Shown here piece by piece: positions 47,895 to 60,176 of a DNA stretch of 64,000 bases. The translations under genes were made by a program, and so were the position numbers. The stretch spans positions 6,980,579-7,044,578 of the forward strand of contig OZ038436.1 in NCBI GenBank assembly GCA_964036275.1, written 5' to 3'. Positions within the stretch are counted from its first letter, which is position 1. The number at the start of each line of letters is the position of its first letter. The notes below the pieces were generated by a model that was given only the letters and a program-made list of their open reading frames with translations, made no database searches and was not told the DNA's origin. Source of the stretch: Litoditis marina. Taxonomy: Eukaryota > Nematoda > Chromadorea > Rhabditida > Rhabditidae.

Positions 47895-50800
47895 ATGAGG
47901 GGGCGGAGCCTAATTGTGGCCCTGATTTTTCTGCTTTTCGCCAATGGCCAATTCACCCCGGATTACATGGACGAGGCAGAGCCAGAGGTGCAAACGGTTG
48001 GTAAATTTTGCTTAGAAAAGCCGAATTTGATTGCTTTTCAATCTCACTTCGGAGTTTATAGAAGTGGTGAAACGTTTGACTGCGGTTCACATTGGCTTGG
48101 GTTGTCTGCCAACAGGTATTGATTTGTTCAACATTCAACGTTATAAGTGTACTTGGTTAAAGGGACCGTACCTCTACAGTGTGCAAAGTAGGTAGTTTTG
48201 GAAAAATGAAACACGTCATTTATTCTGTTTTGTAATGAAAGTTTATACCTTACGTACAGAGAGTTCAGAAAACCACATGAATACGAAGCAAAACAGAAGC
48301 CAACATGATTTGGGTTACTGTAATGCAGCTATCCTTAATCTATCACTGCTTTGTAGTTCTCATGATATTTACAAATCTTTCTCCACAGATTTATTATTGG
48401 TAAGTTTGGCCATGTTTTGAATATGGTTTTGTAATTTTATTGACATTTTGAAAATTTTGTACGTAGGTGAACTCGGCGGTGTATGTACGTGCGCGTGGTC
48501 GCGCCGCATTTTCGAGAACACGGAGCAAGATAGGAAGTTGACACCTATATGAATGATTTTGGTTCTTTAATGTGAACAATATCGACTAATCAGCTCAAAC
48601 CTCCAAATTAAAGAGGAACGGTCCCTTTAAACTTCTTTTATTGCAGTCAAACTATTCGACATAATCATTCCGAGACTTATAGAAGTGGTGAAACGTATGG
48701 GTGTCTTCGAAACTGACTATTGTGTTTTTGGGAAAATTTATTTATTGTCTTTATAGAATTGTAACTTCATGAGTGTATTTGTTATTGATGTTCAACTATT
48801 TTGGATTTACGAATAACATTACTTCACATATTCACTACGGAACTAACAAAACTTATAGGTTTAGTTCAAGTCGATTTTCTTTGATCCAAACTAGGGTTGT
48901 TATATTGTATTGTAACTCAGCAACTAGAAGTGTAAATAAAAGAAATATAATGTAAATAAAGTGAAATACTCGGTCGATCAGTTTTTAATCTGACTCGGAA
49001 GCTAATATATAAGAGGTGAAACATGAATATGGTCCAACCTGACTTCTTTTTTTTCTGTAAACGGAGCTGGCGTTGTTTTAGAAGGGTAAGTTGTATGACC
49101 GTTTTAGAGTTTCAATTTGATTTGCGCACACATTAGATTTTTATTCAACTGAAAAGTAGTGACATCAAACTACAATATAATAACAGTACAACAAAAACAA
49201 CATCTTTTATAGCTGTTTCTGAATTTATATGTATGCGAATGTAGTGAGAAAACTAAGTATCACTTTCCATGCGCCCCTTTGTAGAATCGGTGAAACTTTT
49301 GAGTGCGGTCCACATTGACCTTTATGTTCGCGGAATGCGTAGTTTTTTGCACTGATTAAATATTTAGAGTTGCAATTTTTGAGTATTCTGAAGTGTTCAA
49401 CTCTAGTCAAGACTTTTTTCGTAAACTTTTTCTAATGGCTTTGGTTGATATATGATATGTTTGCAAACTTCATGTGTTGTTCAACGAACATTTTGAACGT
49501 TTGCTAAGCGTTAAATGACAGATGGAGAGTTAGCGCACATGAATGTTTCGGGGTTACAGTTATAATGCTTCTAAGCTTTTGCTCTAGTGCGTCCGTTTCA
49601 GTCTTTTCCTTCAAATAAGTATAACACAAAATATAGTAAAGAGTTAAACTATTTTTTGTAGAAAGTCCTCACTTTGCTCTTTGCCCGAAAACGCTAGTTG
49701 CCACATGGTAAACATGTTACAAAACGGGAGCAAATATTTGGCAAATGGGGGTTGGAAAAGTTGAAAAGGACAGAGAAAAGTGACCAAGAGGGGGGGGGGG
49801 GTAAAGTATATATGTATTTGTAGAACGCACGATGATAACCATTGAAAGCAAAGGACATCGGATGAACACAACTTGCTTTCACCGTCAAACTCAAACTTAT
49901 TTAACATTATCTTCGAAAAGACTATTGTTCTGTGCGTTAGTTTCGAAAACATGAATTGTGCACTTTCATACTAGAATGAAATGAAAGGCTCTTAGCTGGG
50001 TCTAACAAAAAATTTCTCATGAGAAATTTCTTATAATAATATCAAGTTTTCAGAAATAACTAGTTTTATTCAATGTTATCATTCGGGAAATACTTTTATT
50101 GTACATTAACGTCGAGAACATGAATTACATGCACTTTTATATTGTGATGAAATGAGGGACTATTAGCTGAGCCTAATGAAACCATAGTTTCATCTAATAA
50201 TATATCAGTGGTTTTTCTGAGAGGAAAAAAGTTTCATTTAACAATATAATCAAGAAAACTAATGTATTGTACATTTACAATAAATTGATATTGTTATAAA
50301 CTTTACATTTTCAGCTGTTGGAGTACAATTCGAGTGATGAAAAGGAGATTCTGATAAGTTATCTGGCGGCAGTTTCGCGCGTTCCGAAAAGCATGGAAGA
50401 CGTACTCAAAACTCTTTCCGAGTCAAAGGTTGGTTTATTTCAATAAGAATTATTATCAAATGAAATGAAGTTAATTAGAAAAAAGTTATTACATAAATGA
50501 TAAATCATACCTCCGGATACAAATCTATAAAGTTAGTTGATGGTTGAATTTAAAATTACACCGTTTCTCTCTCCCCCCATCGTTGAATTACGGTAGTTTT
50601 GCTATTGCTTTCGAATAGGGCAAGAACATTTTTCGTTCTCGGTGTGTCCTGTATACTGTTAGTCCATTTCACAGTCACGTGGAACATGCTGAACACAGCA
50701 GAACTCAGAAACGTGCAGCTACAAAGTGAACGATTCCTTATGAATGCTTATTTATGTGACTTGAATTTACTTCTAGTGGGCACTATTGACGACATAGAAC

Positions 50801-53800
50801 ACAAAATACCACCATGAATATTCTTTTTTTTCCAAACCTAAATTTGCGAATTCACAGCCCGAGCTGCTTAATTTTCGATAATTTAAGCATCCTTGAAGAA
50901 GTTTTTTGATTTGCAATAATTTTCATAGTCTGGTGATAGTGTGTGTATTTTCCACAATGTTGCGTTTTGACCGTAACTATGACATACTTTTTTCAAACTC
51001 ATTTTTTTTTCTCATAGCGAATCAAATATCATTATCATTATTATGTAATTGGGTGCTGAATGTGTAGACAGATGATGTAATTCAAATTAACCACACACCA
51101 ACCCTCGTTGCAATTAGCAGCTAGTTGAATGTCAGCTGAAACCTTGAACTGGGTAAGGAAAAACGCTTACAAGAAACGTTTTTGATACATTTTGTTGAGT
51201 TTTGTTTTAACCGAAGTAAGAATGAGTAACGTCTCGCGTATCACATAAGTAGAATTGTACAATGTTTCCGTGCTTTTACATCATATTGATATGCAAGTCT
51301 CGCGAAATAGTGCGCGGAGAGAGATACGCAAGTTGCCATCTGGGACCCGGGATATTTATGCACACTGCCTCTAATATCAAGAGGACACTAAAGTGCAGTA
51401 TAGAAATTTGAATTGTAAATGTAAAAGTGAAAGTAAATATAATAAAGTGAACCCAGAATCCACGTGTGTGGAGTCATGTTACCTAGGCATTTGGGCTTTT
51501 AACATCTATATGCCGGTAGGGGGCCTCAACAGTAGATGCCCTACGCAGTTAACCCCTGTGTAGCGCAAACATATGGAAATAGAGTAAGTATAAGCAAGTA
51601 ATATAAGACAATCAATTCTCGTTTCGCTTTCATTGCTTTCATTGCTTTTACTGGAAAATTGTTGGGTTTTGTCCAAAGTTTGGATAATTACTTCTGTGCT
51701 TTTACATCCTTCCAATACACATTAGCGAAATAGTGCACAATGTAAGAGACGTAGGTTACGGTATAGGATACGGGATATGTATGTATACGGCCTGTTATTA
51801 TTGGTTCATTTTCAGCAGGGTCCAGATTCTTCGTCAGATCACGAACAGTTCACCGATCGAATGAAATCGCTGTCCAGCTGTTTTCGCACCGATTTCGACG
51901 GTGAGTGACATTGTCTGCGTCTCTCTTTTTACATTATCTCTAATTGAGACGATGAGATATAGTTCCGGTCATTCCCACTGAGACTTGGTTGTCTGCCAAT
52001 AAATATTTCAGACAATTTTTCACCACTCTGTAGTCTTTCAAACAACTGCAAATCTCTGTCAGCGATTGTTCAGTTTCATAAGAACACGCAAACAAAAGAA
52101 TGTCTTCAGAATATTCATTTTCTCTATAAGAAATAGGCATCCGAAAATCTTGGCACAATGCCAATAGGTCTCAGTTTGAATGCAACAAATCATACACTGT
52201 CTGCGTCTCACTTTTTGCGTGGTTTCTACTATCTATAACCATCTCACACCCTCTGATAGTAAAACCCTCTCTTATCCTGTCATATTGCCTAAAACTCTCA
52301 ATCTCTCTCACAGTTTCTAACCGTTTAGAACAGTCTCACAATTTCAAAACACTGAATTAACAAAAAATATAATGAAGTGTTTCGAAAATGCCTTATTCCA
52401 ATGTTTCATGGTTTGTATCTGGGAATTGAACAATACCTCATTTACAATTTAATTTTGCTGTTCCATCGTGGCTTATTAACATTTACGCTCAACGCTCTTT
52501 TTATCTTAACCGTGATACATTCATCTGAGTTTAATAGTCTCTTTTCGCTCTTTTTACGTGATCTTACTACTCGCTGGTCGTCTCATACAGTAATGTTGTC
52601 TCATCACTTTATTTATCTTTCTCGCTCTCTCTCTCTTTCTATCACTTCCGTCCTCTCTCTCTCTCTTTCTTTCTTTTTCTCTCTTTCTCTTTCTCTTTCT
52701 CTTTCTCTTTCTCTCTCTCTCTCTTCCTCTTTCTCTCTCTCTTTCTATCTCTTCCGTCCTCTTTCTCTCTCTCTTTTTCTCTTTCTCACCTCTTTCTCTT
52801 TTGTGTCACGTTCTTCTTCTTCCCTCTTTCTCTAACTCTTACGTTCAGTATCTCGTTTTTGCGGTTTTTTCTCCTTTTTTCTCTTCCTAATTTTCCATCT
52901 TTCTTTCTCTCAAGTCTTTTTTTATTTTTTATTGTTCAGCTTTGCACGAAAAATGTTACACGTGGTGCTCGCGCAATGTATATTTTCGGAAAAATCATGT
53001 TGTCTTACTTCTCTTATTGTCTCACTCTCACCGTATTGTGTACAGGACTGAAAAATTGTTCTCCTTCGCACGAAAAAACGTGAAATGTGCAGTTCACGTT
53101 GATCATTCCAATCCCTGCTTGTGTATATTCCTGTATATCCCTGTTTCAGGCTCCATGATATCCGGGGCCCTCCATGTTGCGATCGAAGAGATAAACGCCA
53201 ACCCCCACCTACTGCCCCAACACAAACTGAAATACATCTTCGAAAACACCTGTGGAGAGGAGAACAAAAGTCAGTTTTTGATCTACCCAATCAAAAGAGC
53301 AGAGATCACAATAGTTCATGCAACTACCACAACTTCACATTTTTTCACGTATTGAAAAACTAACATGAATTTTGAAAATAAACCAGCGAATAATAGAAAA
53401 TAGATTTTTGATACATATTTGCAGAGTGAACTCATTGGCCGAGTGGTAATGGTTTTGTTCTACGTGTTTTTAAAATAAACATATTGGTAGTGCGAGAAAT
53501 ATAGTTGTAGTCTAATCTGCTAACACTCAGAAATGATGTAGTTCCAACTGAAAGCAGTGAGAGTTGTTTGCCAACATGCAAAGGCTCTTTTGAAACCGTT
53601 TAAAGTTTTCAGCCGTTTTGATCTCAATCGATAAATCAATATTTGTTGCAGGTACGCAGTTCTTCATGAACCACTGGAAGATGGGTGCGCAGGCGTTTAT
53701 TGGGCCGGAAATGAACTGCCGGACGGAAGCTCAGATGGCCGCCGCGCAGAATCTGCCCATTATCTCATACAAATGCAAAGACCAGACGGTTTCCGATAAG

Positions 53801-56800
53801 AGCAAGTGGGTAGATAGTAGTTTTCATTCCAACTAGAACTATTACAGTAAGAAAATGTGGAGGCAAATGGTCCCAGGGCTAGCGGTCCAACAAGAGCAAG
53901 TGGGTATACTTCCAGCATAGAAAGTAGTAATGTTGGTTATTCTTTCCATACAAGCCATGACAATCAAATCTTGCATTTTATTTTCCTTTTTTTCGAAACA
54001 AGAGGGTAGAGCAGTGAAGAAATAGGTCACACAAAACCGAGTGATGCTAATAATACTTCTTGCCCTTACAACCTTTTCCCGTAGGGTTAACTATTGGAAT
54101 TCTGGATTTCCGACAAGAGCAAGTGGGTGAACAGTCTGAGTCTCTCTGATCTCCATACTCTGTCACTCGAAACAGCTAAGGATGCTTCACCTTTGGAGAT
54201 GAGTGAACCCTGGTATCATCAACTCACCCCAATGTTTCAGATACAATACATTCACCCGGACAGTACCAGCTGAGACGGAGATAACAAAGGCTTTCGTCTC
54301 TCTGATGCGCGAGTTCGAGTGGCGAAAGTTCTCGATTATCTACGAGGAGATGCCATCCAACTACGAAATGCTACTTGCGTTACGGGTAAGAACTTTTTTG
54401 ATGTATAGTCACACACAAATGTAATGTAAAAAAGACATCTAACTACCCAAACTTACAGCTTATAAGAGCGGGTCTCATAAAGATCATTATCTCATATGTG
54501 TATCTATGATTTACACACTCTCTCATCTTTACATAAAGTTTCAAACGGTGCCCGCACCGTAATGCGTACTCTAGTTGCTCTCTTTTTAATAGAAAATAAA
54601 TAATGTAAACTGCACTTCCGTTTCATCATTAAGCTACATTTGCCTCCAACTCTCTTCCCTTCTTTCAGATTATCGAAAAATGTACGCACCGCAACACGTA
54701 TTATGGATGCTAGTTTTGAAAGACAATAGATAATGTAAAGCTTGTATTGTAGAAAAACTGTTTTTTTTTGTCCCAATCTGTGGTGTTCCTACTTTTCTAG
54801 TCCAATTCAAGGGATTTTGAAAATGGTGCTGTGTATCATGCTCAACCAACAAATCAATTTTGGTGATTGACTTGACCTTTTGGTGAAATTACGAAAAAAA
54901 CAAAGATTCAGCTACAAGCTGAGAGAACAGAGTACACTAAAAGCATGACGGTTATATAATGAAGTTTACCAATAAAAATATGATGTATGTATTCTTGAAT
55001 AACAGATACTGTTAGCCTATTGCACAGTCACGTGAAACATGTTGACCCACAATGCCTTATTAGAATTCCAACGTTACGTCACTATTAAAATTAACTACTA
55101 GTATAGGTGATCGGTGCAGTTAGGAAAATCAAAATCGAACAAAAATTGCAAAGTTAATGTTAAGTTGACCAAAAACACTAAATTGTTCTATATTTACCAG
55201 TAAACAGTAAAGTAATATTCCTAAATAACATATTCCAGCGTGCTTTGGAAGAAGAAAACAGTCGAATGTTGGACGGAGAACCGCGTTATTCTGTGTTAAA
55301 TGTTTCGATGGTCACCAAGTTTTCGGAGATCAAATCCGAGCACGTGGTCAATGACATCATCGAAGAGACCAAGGAAACAACTAGGAGTTAGTCCTTTATC
55401 GATTTTTTGTTTTTTTTTTCTGGGTAAAAACCGGTACCCATAAGAGAAATATGAGTGGAGCTCTGGTAGCATGTACCTAGCAGTGTAATCGGCTGAAGTT
55501 GGTCTGTTATCGATTTTTCTAGGAAAAAGGGCATTATTGATCAAATATGTGTCAAATGATAATGGAATGTGTCTACAAGTTGAGTTGAACCCCCAGGGTT
55601 TACAACTTTGACTCTGGTTTGTGAGCCTGAAAACTATGAACAGTAGAGTTACTGGTGGCGCGTATCGAGACAGTTATTAGAAAAACTATGATTGTTGAAA
55701 TCAACCGAACATAGTTCAATTAGGCTGTTGTTTCAAAATGACTATTTAGTACTAGAGCAGTAGTAAAGAATCAAATAACAGGCAACTCAAATTCTTCGAA
55801 TGTTCAAGACTGATCTTTCAAGGCACTGTTATCATTATTTTTCGAACCCATGACTATAGCACTGGACGATATTTCTGAGAAATGAGTAAAAGCACAGTCA
55901 AATGTTTTACGGCAACGTCTTAAGCTATCAACCAACGAAGACCGTGAAACTGTCAGAATTTATACGACAACTGTCCACGTCAGTCGTCAGCGGATCATGA
56001 CTGATGGGGATTAAGCGCAACTGAATGTTTCGCGTTACACTTTTACTGCTTTATAAACTTGCTAGTGAATGTTTCGCTGTGATAGAGTGTTTAAATATTA
56101 TTTCCCATCCCTGAACAGTTTGTGGAAAAGATATAATAAATCAGTTGTCTTTCAAATTTCCAAGGAATTTTCCTCATTAACCTTTTAGACCGTCACGTAA
56201 ACCAGTCGAATGTTTTAAAGAGAACATATATCACTTGGCCGATTTGTGTTTCAATGTTCTCACAGCACAGTTTTAACTACAAAATAATCCAATTGATGTA
56301 TAGCAATACCAAACTTTCGAACTTTTACGAATACCTCAGATATCAATCGAATATAAAATATCAACTCTTTATTATTTTCTCATATCTCAATGTTTGTAAT
56401 ACATACATTTTGCGATCGAACTGACACTAACTCTTTGAAAAAAACAATGAGGGAAAACTCATTCGAATAACAGTCAAATGTTTCGGAAGCAAGTCAAAAG
56501 GTTTCAATTCAGTTCATTAAATTGTTTCTGACGGGTTATTCGTTATCAAGTGATACATTGTTTTCAACTATGTGTTTGGGAATTATGACAAAATTTAGTA
56601 TTTCAGCAGTACTAAAGAATTGATTTTGAACAAATGACCGTTTCGTGAAAAGTTTTGGTTGTAGACGATCCTAGTTTGTTTCACGAAAAAGTCCATACTC
56701 TGTTTCACCAATAGATGTCCTTCTACAGTAATCCGTCAAGAATTTGAGGGGCGTTTTTTGAAGAATAGTCCATTATCTTTGTTCGAAACTTTCACAGTTT

Positions 56801-59081
56801 ATGGTAGTAAACATGGAGAAGGCACTACCGAAAATTGAAGAAAATCAAAAAACGCCAATTTGTCAAATTTTTACCTGGAAGTTTTAGCAGATTACTGTAG
56901 AAGGCTGTAGAAGGGATTACTGTAGAAGGTTTACCATTGAGATTCACTGTATCGTCTTAATCAGTATGTATCAGTATGTAAGTAGTAAGTTTAAGCTGTG
57001 TGTAGGTGAGCAGTATGTAAATGAGTAGCATAGATCATACCCACCAACTGAGACTCGTCCCGTGGTCTGTGTATGCAAATCCCATAATATCAATGCTGAC
57101 CTTACACCAGAACACTGTATAGTGCGGGCCAAACCTATAAAATATCTGCCTCATCTGAGAGTCGAAGCGGGCCCAAACGTTCGGGAGGCGCGGAGGCTTG
57201 TGGAACAATCGAATATATGTGTCCTTACACAGCACAATACAGTGTACTTTTTTTTGAGCGACAACTGTATAGTCCAATTTATAGTAGTCTTATTTAGAAG
57301 GGACTCAAATGTTTCATGAAATGTTTATTAAGACTCCATCTCAAGAATTCGTTTTTCATTCCAGTTTATCTGACGTTCGGAAATGTTCGCCTATTTCGCA
57401 AGATTCTGTTCACAATGGGCGAAAAAGGACTGATGGAAGACCAAAAATATTTATTGATTTATCTGGATACGGACTACAATTGGCTCAATGTATACCACGC
57501 AATGAACAACCATTTTGTACGAAGTGAGTGACTTTTTTTGTATTTTCTCATTGTTTTTTCTTCTGAATGGCAAATGGGGTTGTTGAAACTTTTTTTGCCA
57601 ATCGAATTTTTTGCCAATTTCGGAAACTCGATTTTTCGCCAAACTTTAAAACTCCAAAACTCTAAAATTCGAAGTTTTGAACTCGATTAACAACCCTTTT
57701 GGCAGAACACATGATGTTTTCTGTATTGCTCATTAATACTTACCATGTAATGATTGTTATCCATTCTATTACAATAATAACAAAATTTATCATTTTCAAA
57801 AAGGTTTGCTAACGTGGTGTGGTGAAGTTCATGAACCCAATACTTGAATGATAGAAAAAGGCTGTTACCCGTTAATGCATTCCAATGTTTCAGACACGAT
57901 GATCGATCTCTCCTCCTCCTGGGACAGTAGTAACTCCTCGGACAGGAAAGTGGTCCAGTTTCTTCGAAATGCGCTGGCCATCATTCCAACCCCAGTTAGC
58001 CTCGACTCCGATAGGTACGTATCTATACAGGTTACAAAGTTTTAATTGAATTATTGATCGGGATTCTTCTGATTTTCCACTTTTGAGTTGCAAATATAGA
58101 ACAAGGAAGCTTAAGGGAGTAATTCAAAAGCACGTACTTTCAATACCACGAAAAAACAGAATGCGTGTGAAGCTTACTCCGTTGGTATTTAGGGTTACAA
58201 ATAAAGCATTTGTACTAAGTTCTCACGGTCAATCTTACCAGTAAAAAGAGCGCACAGGTGTGTTCAACTCACGTTGATTGCACTTTTTCAGATTCAAAAA
58301 GTTCTGGCACAAGGCCAACAAGCATTTGACCCATTTTGGGGTTCAAAAGGATCCAATCGCACACGACTGGTCTATTAAGGTAAGTTGTTTGAAGTTCGAG
58401 TATATATAGTTGTATGGTAGTTTGCTTATACTGAGTAGGAACTATTGGCAGAATAACTGAATCAGTATAAATGAAGTTTGTCTAAAAAAATTTACCATGA
58501 AAAAACAGCTTTTACAAATTCCTGTTTTCATTTATTTCCTTTTCTTGACTAAAGTGAGTATGGATGAGTGAAAATAAAACAAAATTCAGATTGAGGACTG
58601 GTGGAACCAATCAATACGTATCATTTGTTCAGGTTAATCGTTTCGCCTGCTATCTCTACGATGCAGTCTATTTGTATGCCGGAGCGTTACACGATCTAAT
58701 TGAAGAGACCACGCCTGACCAATTGGTAGGTGATGTCATTTTTGAGATTCTCGGAGGAATTCTGTTGAAATGGAGAAAACTGAGGCTTGAAGACGGCGAA
58801 AACACCTTATCTGTCTCAAATACAAGTAAAAACTTGCTAGTAGTGGCGGAAAGTGGGCATTGGTAGTATCCAAGTTGTACTCTCTTATTGAAGTTAATAA
58901 TATACTATTGGTTTATAAAGTGTTTGGTATAAGTGCATTCTGTCTGTAAATGCAGTTTGTATGGTAAATTTAACATTGTTTTGTCTATTTCAGTATTTTT
59001 CCGCATTGCAGGCGCATGGCTACGATCCAACGCGAGACGGGGCAGCTATAACAAAGAGAATCATTGGAAGAAAGTATTCAA
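47895..59081 (+). CDS. Receptor-type guanylate cyclase, extracellular part (3' end outside window)
   Basis: Twelve exons join in phase: 47895-47996, 50315-50428, 51816-51900, 53150-53269, 53652-53805, 54241-54385, 55239-55386, 57365-57523, 57894-58014, 58292-58379, 58633-58725, 58994-59081 (1417 nt, about 472 residues). The start was chosen because [20 protein letters not shown] is a clear signal peptide. The rest matches the ligand-binding (ANF-receptor-like) domain of membrane guanylate cyclases: [20 protein letters not shown], the FIGPEMNC and PIISYKC cysteines, [47 protein letters not shown] and [20 protein letters not shown]. By family knowledge such proteins sit in the plasma membrane, often of sensory neurons, and make cGMP through a cytoplasmic cyclase domain. 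The membrane segment, kinase-homology and cyclase domains are not present before 64000, so the gene must continue to the right. Introns 1 and 2 use weak GTTGGT donors. The exact ortholog cannot be decided from this domain. Confidence 0.85.
48050..49320. repeat. Three diverged copies of a short block in intron 1
   Basis: TATAGAAGTGGTGAAACGTT then TGACTGCGGTTCACATTGGC (about 48058-48097), TATAGAAGTGGTGAAACGTA then TGGGTGTCTTCG (about 48679-48710), and AGAATCGGTGAAACTTTTGA then GTGCGGTCCACATTGACC (about 49283-49320). Confidence 0.6.
48161..48626. mobile_element. TTAA-flanked inverted-repeat element in intron 1
   Basis: Ends AGGGACCGTACCTCT and AGAGGAACGGTCCCT, flanked on both sides by TTAA (48157-48160, 48627-48630). 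TTAA duplication is typical of piggyBac-type insertion; no transposase is present. Confidence 0.7.
50652..50778. mobile_element. CACGTG-type MITE, copy 8, in cyclase intron 2
   Basis: TATACTGTTAGTCCATTTCA then CAGTCACGTGGAACATGC on the left; TTATGTGACTTGAATTTACT then TCTAG on the right; central AACACAGCAGAACTCAGAAA. Confidence 0.85.
50779..51815. other. Rest of cyclase intron 2
   Basis: AT-rich intronic sequence. No further exon and no matched repeat seen. Confidence 0.5.
51955..52180. repeat. Foldback repeat with GACTTGG/GCCAAT ends, copy 2, in cyclase intron 3
   Basis: TTCCGGTCATTCCCACTGAG then ACTTGG on the left and CTTGGCACAATGCCAATAGG on the right. Block order agrees with 1448-1680. 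Confidence 0.7.
52615..52835. repeat. CT-rich tract in cyclase intron 3
   Basis: CTCTTT and CTCTCT low complexity. Confidence 0.95.
53791..54128 (+). repeat. Exon-5 end and its donor present three times
   Basis: The end of exon 5 with its donor (TTCCGATAAGAGCAAGTGGG, 53791-53810) recurs as CAAGAGCAAGTGGGT at 53891-53905 and as TTCCGACAAGAGCAAGTGGG at 54108-54127, both inside intron 5. The last copy is open for a short distance upstream but no full second exon is visible. Confidence 0.85.
54386..55238. other. Cyclase intron 6
   Basis: AT-rich. Two diverged segments (around 54535-54610 and 54660-54740) share blocks such as AATAGA(A/T)AA(T/A) and ATAATGTAA, suggesting an old internal duplication. 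It also contains the MITE copy at 55006-55105. Confidence 0.45.
55006..55105. mobile_element. CACGTG-type MITE, copy 9 (internal deletion), in cyclase intron 6
   Basis: ATACTGTTAGCCTATTGCAC then AGTCACGTGAAACATGTTG on the left; ACGTCACTATTAAAATTAAC then TACTAGTATA on the right. The ACACAGCAGAACTCAG centre is missing. Confidence 0.8.
55387..57364. other. Cyclase intron 7 (about 2 kb)
   Basis: AT-rich with no exon and no clear mobile element. Short motifs such as TTACTGTAGAAGG near 56890-56925 occur twice. Confidence 0.5.
57575..57698. mobile_element. hAT-like MITE in cyclase intron 8
   Basis: Ends TGGGGTTGTTG and TAACAACCCTT, flanked by ATGGCAAA (57567-57574) and TTGGCAGA (57699-57706), a diverged 8-bp duplication (6 of 8). 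The interior has TTTTGCCAA and AACTC repeats. Confidence 0.65.
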
Positions 59082-59560
59082 GTATGTTCTTTTCAGATAA
59101 CAGAACTAAAAACTTACAAACAGAAAATGTTACCAAATTTCAAATGAACTCTGCTAAAATAAGCTCTTTGTAGAGAGAACTCTATTAGTAGTTTACTCCC
59201 CCGATTTTTCCAAACCGCCACCGATTTTTCCACTCACCACCGATTTTTCCACTCACCACCGATTTTTCCACTTTTTTCACTCCTGACAGGCTCCGCCCCC
59301 TCCACCAAATTTTTCACTTTTCAAAATTTCGAAATCCAATCTTCAGAATCCCGCACACATGAGAAATTTTCAAAAACTATAATTGAGATGGGTATCATTT
59401 TAATCTGGAGATCATGATCTTTCACATGGTCCAGACAGAATTTCGAATTTCGAAAGTTCAAAAGTTTAAACTACAAAAGAGCAAACTACAAAAGTTCAAA
59501 CAAAACAGTGTTTTCGTAAAACGACTCATTAGAGCTGTCATCAGATAATATATTGAAAAA
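59082..59560. other. Intron sequence with short tandem repeat
   Basis: Four units of CCGATTTTTCCA, three of them spaced by CTCACCA, at about 59200-59272. Otherwise no feature. This is probably the junction zone between cyclase intron 12 and the inserted polymerase element, but the exact border is not visible. Confidence 0.5.
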
Positions 59561-59890
59561 CTACTTAGTAGCATTTCGAAAATCCGTATCCATGTTTTCT
59601 GTCATACCGTACTCCACAGGATCGAACTCTGGTTCTTCTTCAATGATAAGTCCCTCCAGGTCTAGGTTATTAGGATTGTGTTTTCCGAAATCGGGTTTCT
59701 GTTGGAAAAACTCGAGAAACTCTTTCACTTCCGGTAACATTTCTTCATGAGTATTTTTGATATACTCTTCGTAACCATCCATGTCCTCTACGAAATCTTC
59801 GGGAATATAGTCCATACTGTCAACTGACGAATCTCTCGAAAAACTTATATTGTCCCAGTCTAATTCGACCAAACCTCTTTCGAAGCTCAT
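59561..59890 (-). CDS. Acidic 109-residue hypothetical protein next to the Maverick polymerase
   Basis: An intact frame with ATG at 59888-59890 and mixed, non-repetitive, strongly acidic composition (runs such as EDMDGYEEYIKN and EEEPEFDP). It is divergent to the polymerase, with a 286-bp gap between the two starts that could hold a shared promoter. Mavericks carry small accessory genes besides polymerase, integrase, ATPase, protease and capsid proteins (established knowledge), so this may be one of them (inference). No cysteine motif, signal peptide or membrane segment. I do not recognise the family. The presence of an intact frame beside a broken polymerase may simply reflect its short length. 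Confidence 0.5.
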   Translation of the reverse strand: MSFERGLVELDWDNISFSRDSSVDSMDYIPEDFVEDMDGYEEYIKNTHEEMLPEVKEFLEFFQQKPDFGKHNPNNLDLEGLIIEEEPEFDPVEYGMTENMDTDFRNATK

Positions 59891-60176
59891 GTTTGCGATA
59901 GTGAATGTTACAACATACTGACCTCACTACCCTTTAGACATAACAGACGGGTAGCGAGATAGCGTGTGAGAGAGAGAGTGATCAGAGAGATATACAATCG
60001 ATTACGTGGTCCACACTAATTTCGAAAATAAGTATTACACTGTGCGGTTGTCTACAGCCTATTGACACCAGCCGTATAATGAGAGACTATGTAAATGTAA
60101 GAGCGTTCAGATAGTTAGCTTATCATCTAGGGGGGTGGTTACATATTCGAACGCATTCCTACCACTAGCTGTCTGA

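Noticed and set aside
48671..48720. Extra cyclase exon from the GGTGAAAC block
   Set aside because: No acceptor/donor pair in a usable phase, and the frame closes quickly.
53425..53450. tRNA-like A box TTGGCCGAGTGGTAATGG
   Set aside because: No B box follows at tRNA distance and no stems can be drawn.
59082..60176. Left terminal inverted repeat of the Maverick
   Set aside because: I could not find a matching inverted sequence right of 63663 before the window ends.
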